DNA from: Sipunculus nudus
Lineage: Eukaryota; Annelida; Sipuncula; Golfingiida; Sipunculidae
Assembly: GCA_026874595.1 (NCBI GenBank)
Contig: CM049315.1
Span: forward strand, 61,561,389 to 61,625,388
Reading direction: 5' to 3'
DNA: 64,000 nucleotides
Shown: positions 22,101 to 37,100 of the stretch, piece after piece
Layout of the letters: each line of letters opens with the position of its first letter
How positions within the stretch are numbered: the stretch's first letter is position 1
Program-made: the position numbers and the translations under genes
The notes under the pieces: model-generated
What the model saw: only the letters and a program-made list of their open reading frames with translations
The model's database searches: none
What the model was told of the DNA's origin: nothing

Positions 22101-25100
22101 CAGAAAATTATGCAGTTATCTCATTTACCTGATTCCATTAACTTTGGAATTTCCTCACAACAACATTAAACATGATAAGACATACACAAATTACAATAAG
22201 GATTGAAAATATTCTGATTTTATACATATTTAACTGATATTTAAAGAAATCAGACATTATTAAAAATTTAGAATAAAATTGTGATCTCCTGGGTTTCTGA
22301 TATTCTTATCTGAGGCATTAACCAGCTGAATCAACTTTATAAAATGAAATTGGATTTTACCCTTCTTTCCAGCAATGATATATCCCCTGTTTTAGCTCAG
22401 CTGACTGTAAGTCATCTGAGCTATGGTGATCACTGTTTGTCCGTCGTCCGTCTTGCCATCACTCTGTCCGTTAACCTGGCACAAATCGTAACCGCTGGGC
22501 CTAGAATCTTGTTACTTTACATTCTGAGAGGTCCATTAAAAATCTCCTTTGAAACCAGAAATTAGGTCTCTGTTACCCATATCGTTCGAGCTATGGGCCC
22601 CAAAGTACCCCCCAGAATATTCAAAAATTTCATACAAAAACTTCAATATCTCATTAACTACATCACTGATGGTCATTATTTTTTGCATACATATTGATCA
22701 TGAGAAGTTTCATCAGTTCCTGCAGACTGGTGGAACCACCTGTATTATTCGATTTTTTACGAGTTGTTTTCTCTATTTTTGAGACCTTTAAATATGTGAA
22801 CATCTGTCAACAGGGCACAAATTGTAAAGACTGGACCTAGAATCTTCATTCCTCACATAGTGAGAGACCTATAAAAAGTCTCCATGGAATCCTGAAATAA
22901 GGTCTCTGTTACCCATATTCTTTGAGCTGTGGGGCTCCCAATTACCCCCCAGAATAATGGAAAATTTGATAAAAACAAAATGCAACATCTCAATAACTAC
23001 AGCACTGATGGTCATGATTTTTGGCATACATGTTGATCAAGAGGTGTTCCATCAGTTCCTGCAGACTGGGTGGTGCCACCTGTATTTTTTCAAATTTTTA
23101 CAATTTTTTTCTCTCTATTTTTGGGACCTTTAAGGATGTAGTTATCTGTCAACAGGGTACAAATCGTAACGACTGGACCTGGAATCTTCATTCTTGATAC
23201 ACAGGGAGACCCATGAAAAGTCTCCATGGAAACCTGAAATTAGGTCTCTGTTTAGTGTTACCTGTATCCTTTCAGCTATGGCACTCCAAAGTACAGCTCA
23301 GAATAATGGAAAAATTGATACAAAAGCTGAAGTATCTGAACAACTAATGCAGAGATCACCATAATTGTTTGTATGGATATTGATCATGGAGTGTTTCATC
23401 ACTTTCTGCAGACTGGTGGCACCAACCGTATTTGTTCGAGTTTTTTAACAAATTTTTATGCCCCCGCCACAAAGTGGCCGGGGCATATAGTTTTACCCAT
23501 GTCCGTCATTCCGTCCTTCCGTCCTTCCGTCCTTCCGAAATCAAACAGTTGTACGGACTTTTTTTCGCAATGCCTGCAGATATTGGCCTGATTTTTGGTG
23601 TGTTGGCAGATATAGACCAGTTACAGATCGAGTTCGCGTTTCGTCCGGGTTGACCTACTTTTGACCGTTTTACGGCTCCTAAACTTAGAAAATTTCATGA
23701 AAAATAGAAATATTCATGACAGATACACATGTACGGACTTTTTTTCGCAATGCCTGCAGATATTGGCCTGATTTTTTGTGTGTGAGCAGATATAGACCAG
23801 TTACAGATTGAGTTCGCGTTTCGTCCCAGTTGACCTACTTTTGACCGTTTTACGGCTCCTAAACTTAGAAATTTTCATGAAAAATATGAAATTTCATGAC
23901 AAATACACATGTACGGACTTTTTTTCGCAGTGCCTGCAGATGTTGGCCTGATTTTTGGTGTGTGGACAGATATAGACCAGTTACAGATCGAGTTCGCGTT
24001 TCTTCCCGGTTGACCTACTTTTGACCCTTTTACGGCTCCTAAACTAAGAAATTTTCATGAAAAATAGAAATATTCATGACAGATACACATGTACGGACTT
24101 TTTTTCGCAATGCCTGCAGATATTGGCCTGATTTTTGGTGTGTGGGCAGATATAGACCAGTTACAGATCAAGTTCGCGTTTCGTCCCGGTTGACCTACTT
24201 TTGACCGTTTTAAGGCTCCTGAACATAGAAAATTTCATGAAAAATATGAAATTTCATGACAAATACACTTGTACAGACTTTTCTTCACAATACCTGCAGA
24301 TATTGGCCTGAATTTTGGTGTGTGGGCAGATAATGACCAGTTACAGATCAAGTTCACGTTTTGTCCCAGTTGACCTATTTTTGACCGTTTGACGGTGCTC
24401 TAACATAGAAAATTTCATTAAAAGGTGCACATGTATGGACTTGTTTTTGCAGTGCCTGCAGATTCAGGCCTGAATTTTGGTGTGTAGGTAGATAATGACC
24501 AGTTACAGATAGAGTTCTTGTTTTGTCTCAGTTGACCTACTTTTGACCATTTGACTGCTCCTGAACATAGAAAGTTTCATGAAAAATATAAATTTTCATA
24601 ACAAATGCATATGTGCTGACTTTTTTGTTCTGATAATGACAGTTACAGATCGAGTTTGTGTTTCATCCCGGTTGACCTACTTTTGATTGTTTTACGGCTC
24701 CTAAACATAGAAAATTCATGAAAGACAGAAATTTTTATGGTAAATGCACATGTATGGACTTTTTTTCTCAATGCCTGCATATACTGGCATGATTTTTGGT
24801 GTGTTGCTTGATAATGACCCGTTACAGATTGAGTTTGCATTTTGCCCTTGTTGACCTACTTTTGACCGTTTTACGGCTCCTAAACTTAGAAAATTTCATG
24901 AAAAATAGAAATATTCATGACAGATACACATGTACGGACTTTTTTTCGCAATGCCTGCAGATATTGGCCTGATTTTTTGTGTGTGAGCAGATATAGACCA
25001 GTTACAGATTGAGTTCGCGTTTCGTCCCAGTTGACCTACTTTTGACCGTTTTACGGCTCCTAAACTTAGAAATTTTCATGAAAAATATGAAATTTCATGA

Positions 25101-28100
25101 CAAATACACATGTACGGACTTTTTTTCGCAGTGCCTGCAGATGTTGGCCTGATTTTTGGTGTGTGGACAGATATAGACCAGTTACAGATCGAGTTCGCGT
25201 TTCTTCCCGGTTGACCTACTTTTGACCCTTTTACGGCTCCTAAACTTAGAAATTTTCATGAAAAATAGAAATATTCATGACAGATACACATGTACGGACT
25301 TTTTTTCGCAATGCCTGCAGATATTGGCCTGAATTTTGGTGTGTGGGCAGATAATGACCAGTTACAGATCAAGTTCACGTTTTGTCCCAGTTGACCTATT
25401 TTTGACCGTTTGAGGGAGCTCTAACATAGAAAATTTCATTAAAAGGTGCACATGTATGGACTTGTTTTTGCAGTGCCTGCAGATTCAGGCCTGAATTTTG
25501 GTGTGTAGGTAGATAATGACCAGTTACAGATAGAGTTCTTGTTTTGTCTCAGTTGACCTACTTTTGACCATTTGACTGCTCCTGAACATAGAAAGTTTCA
25601 TGAAAAATATAAATTTTCATAACAAATGCATATGTGCTGACTTTTTTGTTCTGATAATGACAGTTACAGATCGAGTTTGTGTTTCATCCCGGTTGACCTA
25701 CTTTTGATTGTTTTACGGCTCCTAAACATAGAAAATTCATGAAAGACAGAAATTTTTATGGTAAATGCACATGTATGGACTTTTTTTCTCAATGCCTGCA
25801 TATACTGGCATGATTTTTGGTGTGTTGCTTGATAATGACCCGTTACAGATTGAGTTTGCATTTTGCCCTTGTTGACCTACTTTTGACCGTTTTACGGCTC
25901 CTAAACTTAGAAAATTTCATGAAAAATAGAAATATTCATGACAGATACACATGTACGGACTTTTTTTCGCAATGCCTGCAGATATTGGCCTGATTTTTTG
26001 TGTGTGAGCAGATATAGACCAGTTACAGATTGAGTTCGCGTTTCGTCCCAGTTGACCTACTTTTGACCGTTTTACGGCTCCTAAACTTAGAAATTTTCAT
26101 GAAAAATATGAAATTTCATGACAAATACACATGTACGGACTTTTTTTCGCAGTGCCTGCAGATGTTGGCCTGATTTTTGGTGTGTGGACAGATATAGACC
26201 AGTTACAGATCGAGTTCGCGTTTCTTCCCGGTTGACCTACTTTTGACCCTTTTACGGCTCCTAAACTTAGAAATTTTCATGAAAAATAGAAATATTCATG
26301 ACAGATACACATGTACGGACTTTTTTTCGCAATGCCTGCAGATATTGGCCTGAATTTTGGTGTGTGGGCAGATAATGACCAGTTACAGATCAAGTTCACG
26401 TTTTGTCCCAGTTGACCTATTTTTGACCGTTTGAGGGAGCTCTAACATAGAAAATTTCATTAAAAGGTGCACATGTATGGACTTGTTTTTGCAGTGCCTG
26501 CAGATTCAGGCCTGAATTTTGGTGTGTAGGTAGATAATGACCAGTTACAGATAGAGTTCTTGTTTTGTCTCAGTTGACCTACTTTTGACCATTTGACTGC
26601 TCCTGAACATAGAAAGTTTCATGAAAAATATAAATTTTCATAACAAATGCATATGTGCTGACTTTTTTGTTCTGATAATGACAGTTACAGATCGAGTTTG
26701 TGTTTCATCCCGGTTGACCTACTTTTGATTGTTTTACGGCTCCTAAACATAGAAAATTCATGAAAGACAGAAATTTTTATGGTAAATGCACATGTATGGA
26801 CTTTTTTTCTCAATGCCTGCATATACTGGCATGATTTTTGGTGTGTTGCTTGATAATGACCCGTTACAGATTGAGTTTGCATTTTGCCCTTGTTGACCTA
26901 CTTTTGACCGTTTTACGGCTCCTAAACTTAGAAAATTTCATGAAAAATAGAAATATTCATGACAGATACACATGTACGGACTTTTTTTCGCAATGCCTGC
27001 AGATATTGGCCTGATTTTTTGTGTGTGAGCAGATATAGACCAGTTACAGATTGAGTTCGCGTTTCGTCCCAGTTGACCTACTTTTGACCGTTTTACGGCT
27101 CCTAAACTTAGAAATTTTCATGAAAAATATGAAATTTCATGACAAATACACATGTACGGACTTTTTTTCGCAGTGCCTGCAGATGTTGGCCTGATTTTTG
27201 GTGTGTGGACAGATATAGACCAGTTACAGATCGAGTTCGCGTTTCTTCCCGGTTGACCTACTTTTGACCCTTTTACGGCTCCTAAACTTAGAAATTTTCA
27301 TGAAAAATAGAAATATTCATGACAGATACACATGTACGGACTTTTTTTCGCAATGCCTGCAGATATTGGCCTGATTTTTGGTGTGTGGGCAGATATAGAC
27401 CAGTTACAGATCAAGTTCGCGTTTCGTCCCGGTTGACCTACTTTTGACCGTTTTAAGGCTCCTGAACATAGAAAATTTCATGAAAAATATGAAATTTCAT
27501 GACAAATACACTTGTACAGACTTTTCTTCACAATACCTGCAGATATTGGCCTGAATTTTGGTGTGTGGGCAGATAATGACCAGTTACAGATCAAGTTCAC
27601 GTTTTGTCCCAGTTGACCTATTTTTGACCGTTTGACGGTGCTCTAACATAGAAAATTTCATTAAAAGGTGCACATGTATGGACTTGTTTTTGCAGTGCCT
27701 GCAGATTCAGGCCTGAATTTTGGTGTGTAGGTAGATAATGACCAGTTACAGATAGAGTTCTTGTTTTGTCTCAGTTGACCTACTTTTGACCATTTGACTG
27801 CTCCTGAACATAGAAAGTTTCATGAAAAATATAAATTTTCATAACAAATGCATATGTGCTGACTTTTTTGTTCTGATAATGACAGTTACAGATCGAGTTT
27901 GTGTTTCATCCCGGTTGACCTACTTTTGATTGTTTTACGGCTCCTAAACATAGAAAATTCATGAAAGACAGAAATTTTTATGGTAAATGCACATGTATGG
28001 ACTTTTTTTCACAATGCCTGCATATACTGGCATGATTTTTGGTGTGTTGCTTGATAATGACCCGTTACAGATTGAGTTTGCATTTTGCCCTTGTTGACCT

Positions 28101-31100
28101 ACTTTTGACCATACGACACCTCCTGAACTTAAAAAATTTTCCAAATTTTACAAATGTTTCTAATTTGCCCAAGGCGGGGGCATTCGTGTCGTTCTGACAC
28201 ATCTAGTTTTCTCTATTTTTTATACCTTTAAAGATATGAACATCTGTTTACAGGGCACAAATAATAACAACTGGACCTAGAATCTTCATTCTTGACACAC
28301 TGGGAGACCCATGAAAAGTCGCCATGGAAACCTGAAATTAGGTCTCTGTTACCCATATCCATCAAGCTATAGGACTCCGAAGTATCCCTCAGAATAATGG
28401 ACAGTTTGATACAAAAGCTGAAGTATCTGAACAACTAATGCAGAGATCACCATGAATCTTTGCATGGACATTGATTATGGAGTGTTTCATCTGTTTCTGC
28501 AGATTGGTGGGACCACCTGTATTTGTTTCGTTTTTTTTTACGAATATTTTTCTCTATTATTGAGATATATAAATACAGTCACAATCTTGGCCTGTTGGTT
28601 AATCTGTTTGATGCTTCAGTTGAATGGGTATATACTACCATTCAAATGATAAAATATCCTTTGGCAAATCTCTTCCAAGTCAGCTGAGCGTCATGACCCA
28701 TGGGTCACTTGTTTAAGGAGATATTATCAAAGATCTGTTTCCTTTATAATAAATTATATATATATATATATACCAGTATGGTGAGTTTATACAATATAAT
28801 AATAGTGTTTACCAGAAAATAACTATCAGTAACACACAACACTCCAAAAACAATGGCTGATTTGATGTAAATTCTGATATATATTTCATATTGTTTCAGC
28901 CATTCACATTTTAAAATTCTGTAGTTGCCTTTTTGTTCCTGGGCTAGGGTTTCAAATTTTCAAATATTTCAAATATTTGTGATATTCGCGAAGGGGAAAT
29001 TATTTGAAAAATAAAACCTTAGTGAATAAGATGTCACCTCGGCACAGGGTGTACATTCATTTATTCTGTAGCTTCAGTTGTATCTCACATTGAGCTGGTA
29101 GCATCAATATTAGCATACATTTTATGTTACCCATTATTCAATGATTGAAAATATAAATAATACCAATACTTTTGTATATCTACCTCTATTGCATGAAGAA
29201 TTTCCACCTATTTGATGTTCCTTAGCTATGGGTTGAAATGTTGACCCAGTCGAGGCACGGTTGTAAACACAGAGCCACAGATTGCTGCCTTCATTTATCT
29301 TGTGGATGGGAACGCATGCACTGTTAGACGATGGTAAGCCAGGCCGGTGATGTTTCAGCCAGCGGTGTGCAGTGCATGTTTCATATCATCACTGCTAACT
29401 TCTTGACCAACCGGGCTGAAACAATCCAGTGCATAACCCTGGTAACAACCAGTGAAGCCAGTGGTCAGTGGTCCTGTGTAACCAGTGGTCCAGTTACAAG
29501 GACACTCACAGCAGTGATGATGTAAGTAACACATGCACTGCACACTGCTGGCTGAAACAATCGCCCTTGTTAACCACACTCAAGATAAGATACATGTCCT
29601 TAAACTGGGTGCATCATCAGAAACTGCATGAGTTCCCGTCCGCTAGGTAAATGAAGGCAGGGGCCTGTGGCTCTGTGTTTACAACTGGGTCTAGGTGGAA
29701 ATTATAAGATTTTGTTTACATATTAGGTGACTGATACAAATTATTATCATGTACATTGTCTAAGTTACATTTTGGAAAATTGCAAAAAAAGAAACCATTG
29801 CGACATGCTGAAGATATTAAAATTGCACATATTTAATCTTGTGAATATGATGCCAACCACTGTAAGGATTCTTTGTAACCATACATTGACAAAATAGGAG
29901 CAATAATATTTTCTAATATAAAAAATAATTGCATGTGTCACTTTCTGTTGATTTCCATTTATAAAGCCGAGCATTGACTGATAAATAACTGTTTAAGATT
30001 TTATACTGGTCAAGTGATAATATAATATATAGCTGAGAAACATTCTTTTTCCTGTATAGATAAATCCATGTTTTCATCCCATTTAATATTTCTGATACTA
30101 GATAAGTCACCTATGCATTTCTTATAGAATAATTTTGAACATAACTGTGTAATATCATGTAATACATTCTTGACTTTAACAATATTAATTTATTGTAATC
30201 AGTAGTGTTGACCAAATGTGGATAATCAAGTATGTTATGCAATTTCCCAGGTATACAGCTGATGACTGACTGCAGTTGAAATATCTTCAATTTTTTTTCA
30301 GACTGTTAAAAAATTTTGAATTTTTAGATCAGCTGACTATTAGTCATCTGAGCTATAGTCGTGGTCTTTTGTCCGTCTGCCATCCGGCTGTTAACAGGGC
30401 ACGTTTTGAAACCGTTGGACCCCTGAATCCAAAATCTTACATACAATTAGATGTCCCCAAAATCTCCTACCATACCGAAAATTGGGTCACTAGGACTTCG
30501 TTCCTTCGAAATGTAAAGGAAAATCCTCCGTTTTCCATAAAAAGGCTTTGTTTCACTTCAAGGCTGCCTAATATCGAAACCACTGGTCTGTTTTTGATTA
30601 TATTTAGTATTCATATTGTTCTAAACATTTTCTGTTTGCATACCAAAAATTAGGTCAGTTTTGAATATTGTTTTGAAGTTATAGGTCCAAATATAATTCA
30701 ATTTTTTAATAATCAGGAAATATATTTTTCCACTTTACATGAGAATTGCTGAAGCTGGGGACTTTTTATCAGGGATGTAACTTTATTAAATCAAGATTCA
30801 ATTGAACATTCGTCCAACAGATATAACATGGGTTACCATCCATTAATTTACTTCAGTATCTGATATTCTGACAGGTATATTTTGAAGCCCGCTCAAATAA
30901 TTTTAAGACAAAAAATATCCACAAATTTTTAACATGCCCAGAGGGGTTGGCACACGGCCTTCATGAAAACTGCCTGTATTTGAGCCATTATTTTGAGCCC
31001 TGTTTAAGGAAGAAAGCCCTGTTAAAGGATGCTGATTGAGGCATTTTCTTGTAGAAGCATACTGTTAATATATACCGTTGAAGCATGTGGTGAGAAACAT

Positions 31101-34100
31101 TAATAAAACATGAATATTTGCTTAAATGCAGCCAGGATTGAGGGAGGAAGGGGGCCAAAATATTTGACAAAGCCAATTGAAGCATATATATATATATATG
31201 TAGAATTATCAATAAACAACATAAAATACTGCATTTGTAATCCTTTATATTGAAATAAGCAGATTTTAGTGATAGGAATTTCATGATTGTGTTTTTGAAA
31301 ATTTAATCATTATTACCGGTAAGTGAAATTCAAGGAGGATGGGGAGCACTGGATGGGGGGGGGGGGGGTAGCCCTTTGCCAAGCCCCTGTAAATGTATCA
31401 AGTGCGGACCTATTATCTTTTCCCCGCTATACTAATAGCTAATTTAATTTTTTTCATTAACAGCTGATGACTGCATGGATAAACATTAATTAGCTCTCAT
31501 CCTATCCTTCCAAAAGTGAGTTGGTGATTTAATGGAACCAATGTCTGTACAAAGGGAAAAGGAGGTTTACTGACTTGTTGTCGCCAAGTCCATTCACAAA
31601 TAGTAAATCCTGGTGAAAACTTCTGGAAACTGGAAATTTGGTCACTGTGACCTACATTCTGTTAACTTTGGCAAAAAAAAAATGTTGGACAAATGACTTT
31701 TAGAGGTTATTCTTTCAAGTGTCCAAAGTTTTAAACAAATATTTTACAGTAAAGATAATAAAATTGGTACACAATTGAATCTGCCAGATTGTTAAGTTTA
31801 AAAAAGAAAATGGCCCAACAAGTTGTACAGAAATATCACTGACACTAGTTGAATTTCTCGCCTGTTATTCCAGTTTGAGTAAAATTTGTTATGCTTACAT
31901 TGATATATCTCAATAATTAATGCATGAATTTCCTGTTTTGTTAAAATTAGCTGAGCCTCATGGCCCATGGACCACTTGTTGATGAAAGTCAATCTAGCCT
32001 TTTCTTCAAAACTGTCATGTGAATGTCTTTGATGTCTCAACATTGCAGACATGTCAAATTTACAAACTGTTTAGAATTACAGGAAATATATTGGCAGGCA
32101 TGTCAAATTTATAAACTGTTCAGAATTGCAGGAGATACATTGGCAGGCATGTCAGATTTACAAACTTATATTTCTGTACAACTGGTTGGGCCATCCTCCA
32201 AAACTACAGGAGACATTTAGACAGGCCTGTCAATTTACAAACTGTTCAAAACTACAGGAGATATATAGACAAGCATGTCAAATTTACAAACTTTTCGAAA
32301 TTACAGGAGGTATATAGGCAGGCCTAACAAATTTGCAAATTGTTCTGTATTATTTGAAATTTATGCTTTTAATCTCAATATCCTACGATAGATCCCTGAA
32401 GGTTTTGCAGCTGAAATAACTTCAGATTTCAAGAATTTTCATGTATGAAATACAGTGAAAACTGGTCAAACGGACACCTCACTTAGGCGGACAACTGGCT
32501 ATAACGGACAAGGTAGTTAAGTCCCTTCAAAATTCCCTATATGTTATGTATAAGCGGAACCTCTGTAAGGCAGACACCTCACTACTGTGGACAACAGACA
32601 GCAGATTTCAACTCAAACCAACATTCTATGAGTAAATGAACCTCACAAATGTGGACACGATACGCCACAAAGACAACCTGTACTGTTGTTGTGTCTGGGA
32701 CTGGAACACAAAGGATTATGCAATCCCCAGTTGTAACCTTAATGCGTGTTCGTGCTCATGTCACGAGGTGATGTGCTCCTTAGTTAAACACAGCAAATAT
32801 GAAGCGATAAACATCGTGTGACTTTATTTCACGGTTGATCATTCACACGTTGCAAAGCTGCATATTTTCGCTCGACCGCGGGGTCATTTAATTGATTAAA
32901 TGGTTACTGATTACCCATGCGTCCCTGATCTCACCACACAGTGTCTAACAGTCAAATTAACCACTTTGTTATAGCAGGCTGTTTGATATTTATCGGTTTT
33001 GCTCAGTATATCTCAAACTGATCTGCTCGCTCCGTAGCTGTTTGTACCATGCCACCGTGCACAAGGCCCTTGGGGGTTCTTTTAATCTCGGGTGCCTTCA
33101 ACATTAAAGCAAATCAAACCAAACAAACATCATCAAAGAAAGTTTATTTTAGGCTAAAGCTACATTCTCCTGTAAAAACGAATGTTCCCAGGTTCGTAGC
33201 CATTACAATCTTCACATTATCAACGTTGTCATTATCTTTGAGATTATCGCATTTGGACAGCTGAACAAAGACAGTTTTAGGCAATGCAGCCAGGTGGCAC
33301 CACACGTACTCCTGGGCGGGAGTTAGCTATCTTAGAAAGTCAAGCTTGATGGACTGAGTGAATCAGCGAAAAAGAGCTTACGCGAGCATATGAACATTGT
33401 TTTTACGGATGTCTTCATAGACTTTTGTTCATATATTGTTCACTTCTTGAGATAAGTAAAAATAATCACATAATAAATATGAAACAATTTAACAGTACTC
33501 ACATGCAAAGTATTTGAAAGCAGAGCTTTTGTCTGGTCTCAACCAGACTTGTTCACTGAATTGCGTGAACAAGGCCAGGGGAAATCCTTAGTTTAAAATA
33601 ATCTCAGTTTGTATATGAATATTGAATGCAGGATGTGTGCATGAATATGTATTACATATACAGGAAATATGATATAATACAATGAACTCGTCTTTGCAGC
33701 TGTTCGTTGTCTTTATTTATAATCCCTCAGTTATCAACCAAGGTCAACCTGCCTAATAAGGACACCTCACTATTAAGGACAAAATGATTGAGTCCCTTGA
33801 CTGTCCGCTTTAGACAGGTTTCACTGTATTTGCTTTTCCAGTATTGTCATATGGGAAATACTTACACTAAGTTACCAGGCCACCTTTGGGTCCTTTGGCC
33901 ATTACTGTAATTTCAAGGAGTGTTGATGTAAATACATGTAAGTACCAACACTTAGATAAACTCTTGTATACAAGTGTTATTTCATGTGGATGTATTAAAC
34001 ACAGACCTTGTTGTTAACAATGACAGTAGTCTGATTTATATCCCAACTGTTCACTTACTTTGCAGTATGTGCATGGCCTGGGGGTGCCAGACAATTGTAC

Positions 34101-37100
34101 ATTCACTGATGTGTATGCATTGACCGATGATGTACTTGAGTCTGTACCCAGGCCTGTCTTGGCAGTGCTCCTGCTGTTCCCAAGGTCTGACAAGGTTTGT
34201 TCATGTAGAGAACATTTTGAGATGTGGCGTATCAGCAATGGTGCCTGAGTTTATAAGTATGGTCTAGTTGGCTGTGTTATATATTTTGTACACGTTCTCC
34301 CATGTCAATGAACTGTGTCTGTATTTTTATTTTGCCCGTTTATTTACATGTGAGTGTTGCCATGACGTTGTGTTTGTCTTCTGGTGTCCTTGGTCTGTCA
34401 TCCATCTGTCAACCAGCTGCTTCTCTAAGAGATGGCTGGATTGATTCTCACAGTATTTTAATTTAGTATAAATGCAATTATTGCACCATGTAAGCTGCAA
34501 ACAGATTTGATAGGGACAACTATATTTCTTATCTTTTACATAAATTTTTGCAATTGGTAAAATATACTCTTTACAATCTGGTCCAAATATTTGGTTATGA
34601 TATTAAAGTAAAAAAATGGATGTGCTTCTTACCAATATGTATATTCCTGTTTAACAATGCAACATTAAGTGAACGTCAGGCTTACAGAAATTGATTGAAT
34701 TGTGGAACTTGTTCTTTCAATTCAGAAAAGTTTTTATGCATTAGTTTTATGACTTTTCGCCAAATTCTGCATATTGTGATAAAAGTAGGGACCAGGTAGG
34801 TTAACAAAATGGACTGAATATGGTTACTTTTGGCATAACTGACTGTAAGTTAACTTAGCTGTAACCCTTTGTCCATCATCTGTCTGTTTTGCTGTAAGAT
34901 AGACACATTTAGAATGTTCCTGAGATATATTTTACATACAGAATTATACATGGTCAAGATCACTACTCTCTTAATTAAGGCCCCGCTTGAAAAGCGGGTG
35001 CCCTATAGTAATCGACCTGTCCGTCTGTCCGTCCGTCCGTCCACAAATTCTTTTCCAGATGATAACTCCAGTTAGGATTGACGGATTGAGTTCAAACCTG
35101 AAATATGTATTAACCATCAATTATGGAAGATCCCTATCGATTTTGGGGTCCGGAGGTCAAAGGTCAAGAAAGTTATTCACAGTTTGGTGATAAATTTTAG
35201 GTCCCTCTTTCAGCAGGTCAGAAATCATAATTGTAACCATAACTGTTTGTTCCACCTTAACAGTAGGACAGGTCCTGATTTCAACAGCAATGAGGCATGA
35301 TATATGGTCATGGTCAGCGATTTTTCTGTAAGTTATGCGGTAAAAACCATTACTGAACACCTAGTAAGGTTGCACTCTCTTAGCAAATATGCATGCAAAA
35401 GGACACACATTGTTAACACAATAACTCGTAAAAAGTATTTCATATAAGGTCCCCAGACTCACAGCAGTGATGGACCTTTTGATGAACTACAATTTGTTTG
35501 AAGATGGGTGACCTTGATGGAATTTCAAGGTCACAGAGGTGATAATGCTAAAATGATGTTAACCAAATAGCTCGCAAACAATTTGACTAACACTCACTGA
35601 ACTTGCACCAGTAATGTTTGTTATGAAGGGCTAGGTCAAGTTTGAAGATGGATGACCTTGACAGAGGCGATAATTCTCAAATGATGTTAATGCAATAACC
35701 TGCAAAGAATTTGATGAACAATCAAATTCGTTTCTGCATAATAACTCCCCTAACATATGATGGATAGGATTCAAACATAAGATGTATCACCCATGGCCTA
35801 AGGGAGAAGCTTATTGATATTTGGGTCAGAAGGAAAAAAAGGTAATACACAGTTTGGTGTTCAGTTGCTGGTGTCTCCTTCAGCAGGCCAGAAATGGATG
35901 AATCTTTTTCGAGTCACTCGTGTACAGAGGCATTACATTTTCACAGCATATTTTGTACAGACAATTTTGAATATTCCCCAGAAAAGGATACACTGGCCCA
36001 ACGCACTACAGTGGCTCTCATTTAGACCATGTTTGGACAAATCAATCTCCACTTCCAACATCTCAAGGAATTTTGACCTATTATAGTGACCATCAACAAA
36101 TTTACATTGATATTCATATGTAGCCATTCTACACATCACAGGGCATCTGTAGACCCAAGCCCAAGAACAGCTGAATCTCAGTTCAAGCGAATGACCATTT
36201 TATCACTACTAACCAACAGCTGACTCTCTCTAATACTACAAGGTTCATGTACAGAATCAAGCCTCACATATAATAAGGCCAATTCAACATACAAATACTG
36301 AAAAAATATTTGACTCAGCCCAGCCAAGACTTCAACCAAGAATAATTGGCACAGGTAATACAGAAATACAGAAACTGAAAATGTATGCAGTTCTTTTATA
36401 TCATTATTTTGATTGCTTTGAACATTTTCATTTTACCATATCTTTTCTTCCAGTTTATACGTCAGCTGTGCTTTACAGGTTCTTTAATTTTCAAATATCA
36501 CTCTTTCAGCCCATGCTACTAAAGTACACCAGATTCAGAGTACTTCAATTTATAAAGACTGCATCTTTTGCGGGGCCCTTACTGACCTGTCAGTTTTCTA
36601 GTTTTTTTTTAATAATTCTGTGTGTGTGTGTGTATATGGGTCATTCCACAGTAAATTGGGCAAATTGGTGATACTACTTGGTCAAATTTTTTTGTCATAT
36701 CTGGCTTAAATTTGTAGCACATGTTGGTAGAGATGTCTAATTTCACTTACACATAAATGCCAAGCTTAAACAGCAAAGTCTTTTTTTGAAAATAACAATC
36801 ATCCAAAACTCAGTAAAACACTTTTTCAACTCCATCACAGTCATGTTAATTGATCTGAAATACAAAATTTAAGGTGATGACACTAGTAAAATAATACAAA
36901 ACAATGGTAAAATATCATTCCTCTCTTAGAAAATTAATTATAACTTTTCCTTATGAAAGGGACCAATATACAGTGAAAACTGGTCTAACGGACACCTCAC
37001 TTAGGCGGACAACTGGCTATAATGGACATTTTAGTTAAGTCCCTTCAAAATTCCCTATATTTCATGTATAAGCGGACCCTCTGTAAGGCGGACACCTCAC

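Larger units (their letters stand above)
22394..28714 (+). mobile_element. Family A element, copy A5, split by a family B element
   Basis: 5' end AGCTCAGCTGACTGTAAGTC with hairpin at 22394 and GTCCGTCGTCCGTC tract after it. The 3' end CAGCTGAGCGTCATGACCCA...ACTTGTTT is at 28681-28714. The internal body is a tandem of about 340-bp units (CAGGGCACAAAT-GTAA...GACTGGACCTAGAATCTTC, seen at about 22490, 22815, 23150 and 28250). The family B element at 23458-28207 interrupts the third or fourth unit. Removing it restores a unit boundary (TTTTT/CTCTATTTTT) like that of the other units. Confidence 0.7.

Noticed and set aside
24643-26882. Three identical 65-residue minus-strand frames (24643, 25664, 26685) as a repeated protein
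   Set aside because: They are the same satellite higher-order unit read three times, 1021 bp apart. The frame has no start context or family resemblance and is lost in the first monomers.
32046-32345. CRISPR-like array (49-bp units) and similar 53-bp units at 60943-61705
   Set aside because: Units are contiguous with no unique spacers, and the sequence is eukaryotic. These are minisatellites.
36640-36700. GGGTCATTCCACAGTAAATTG as the terminus of another transposon
   Set aside because: It feels familiar as a repeat end, but no inverted partner was found in the window.
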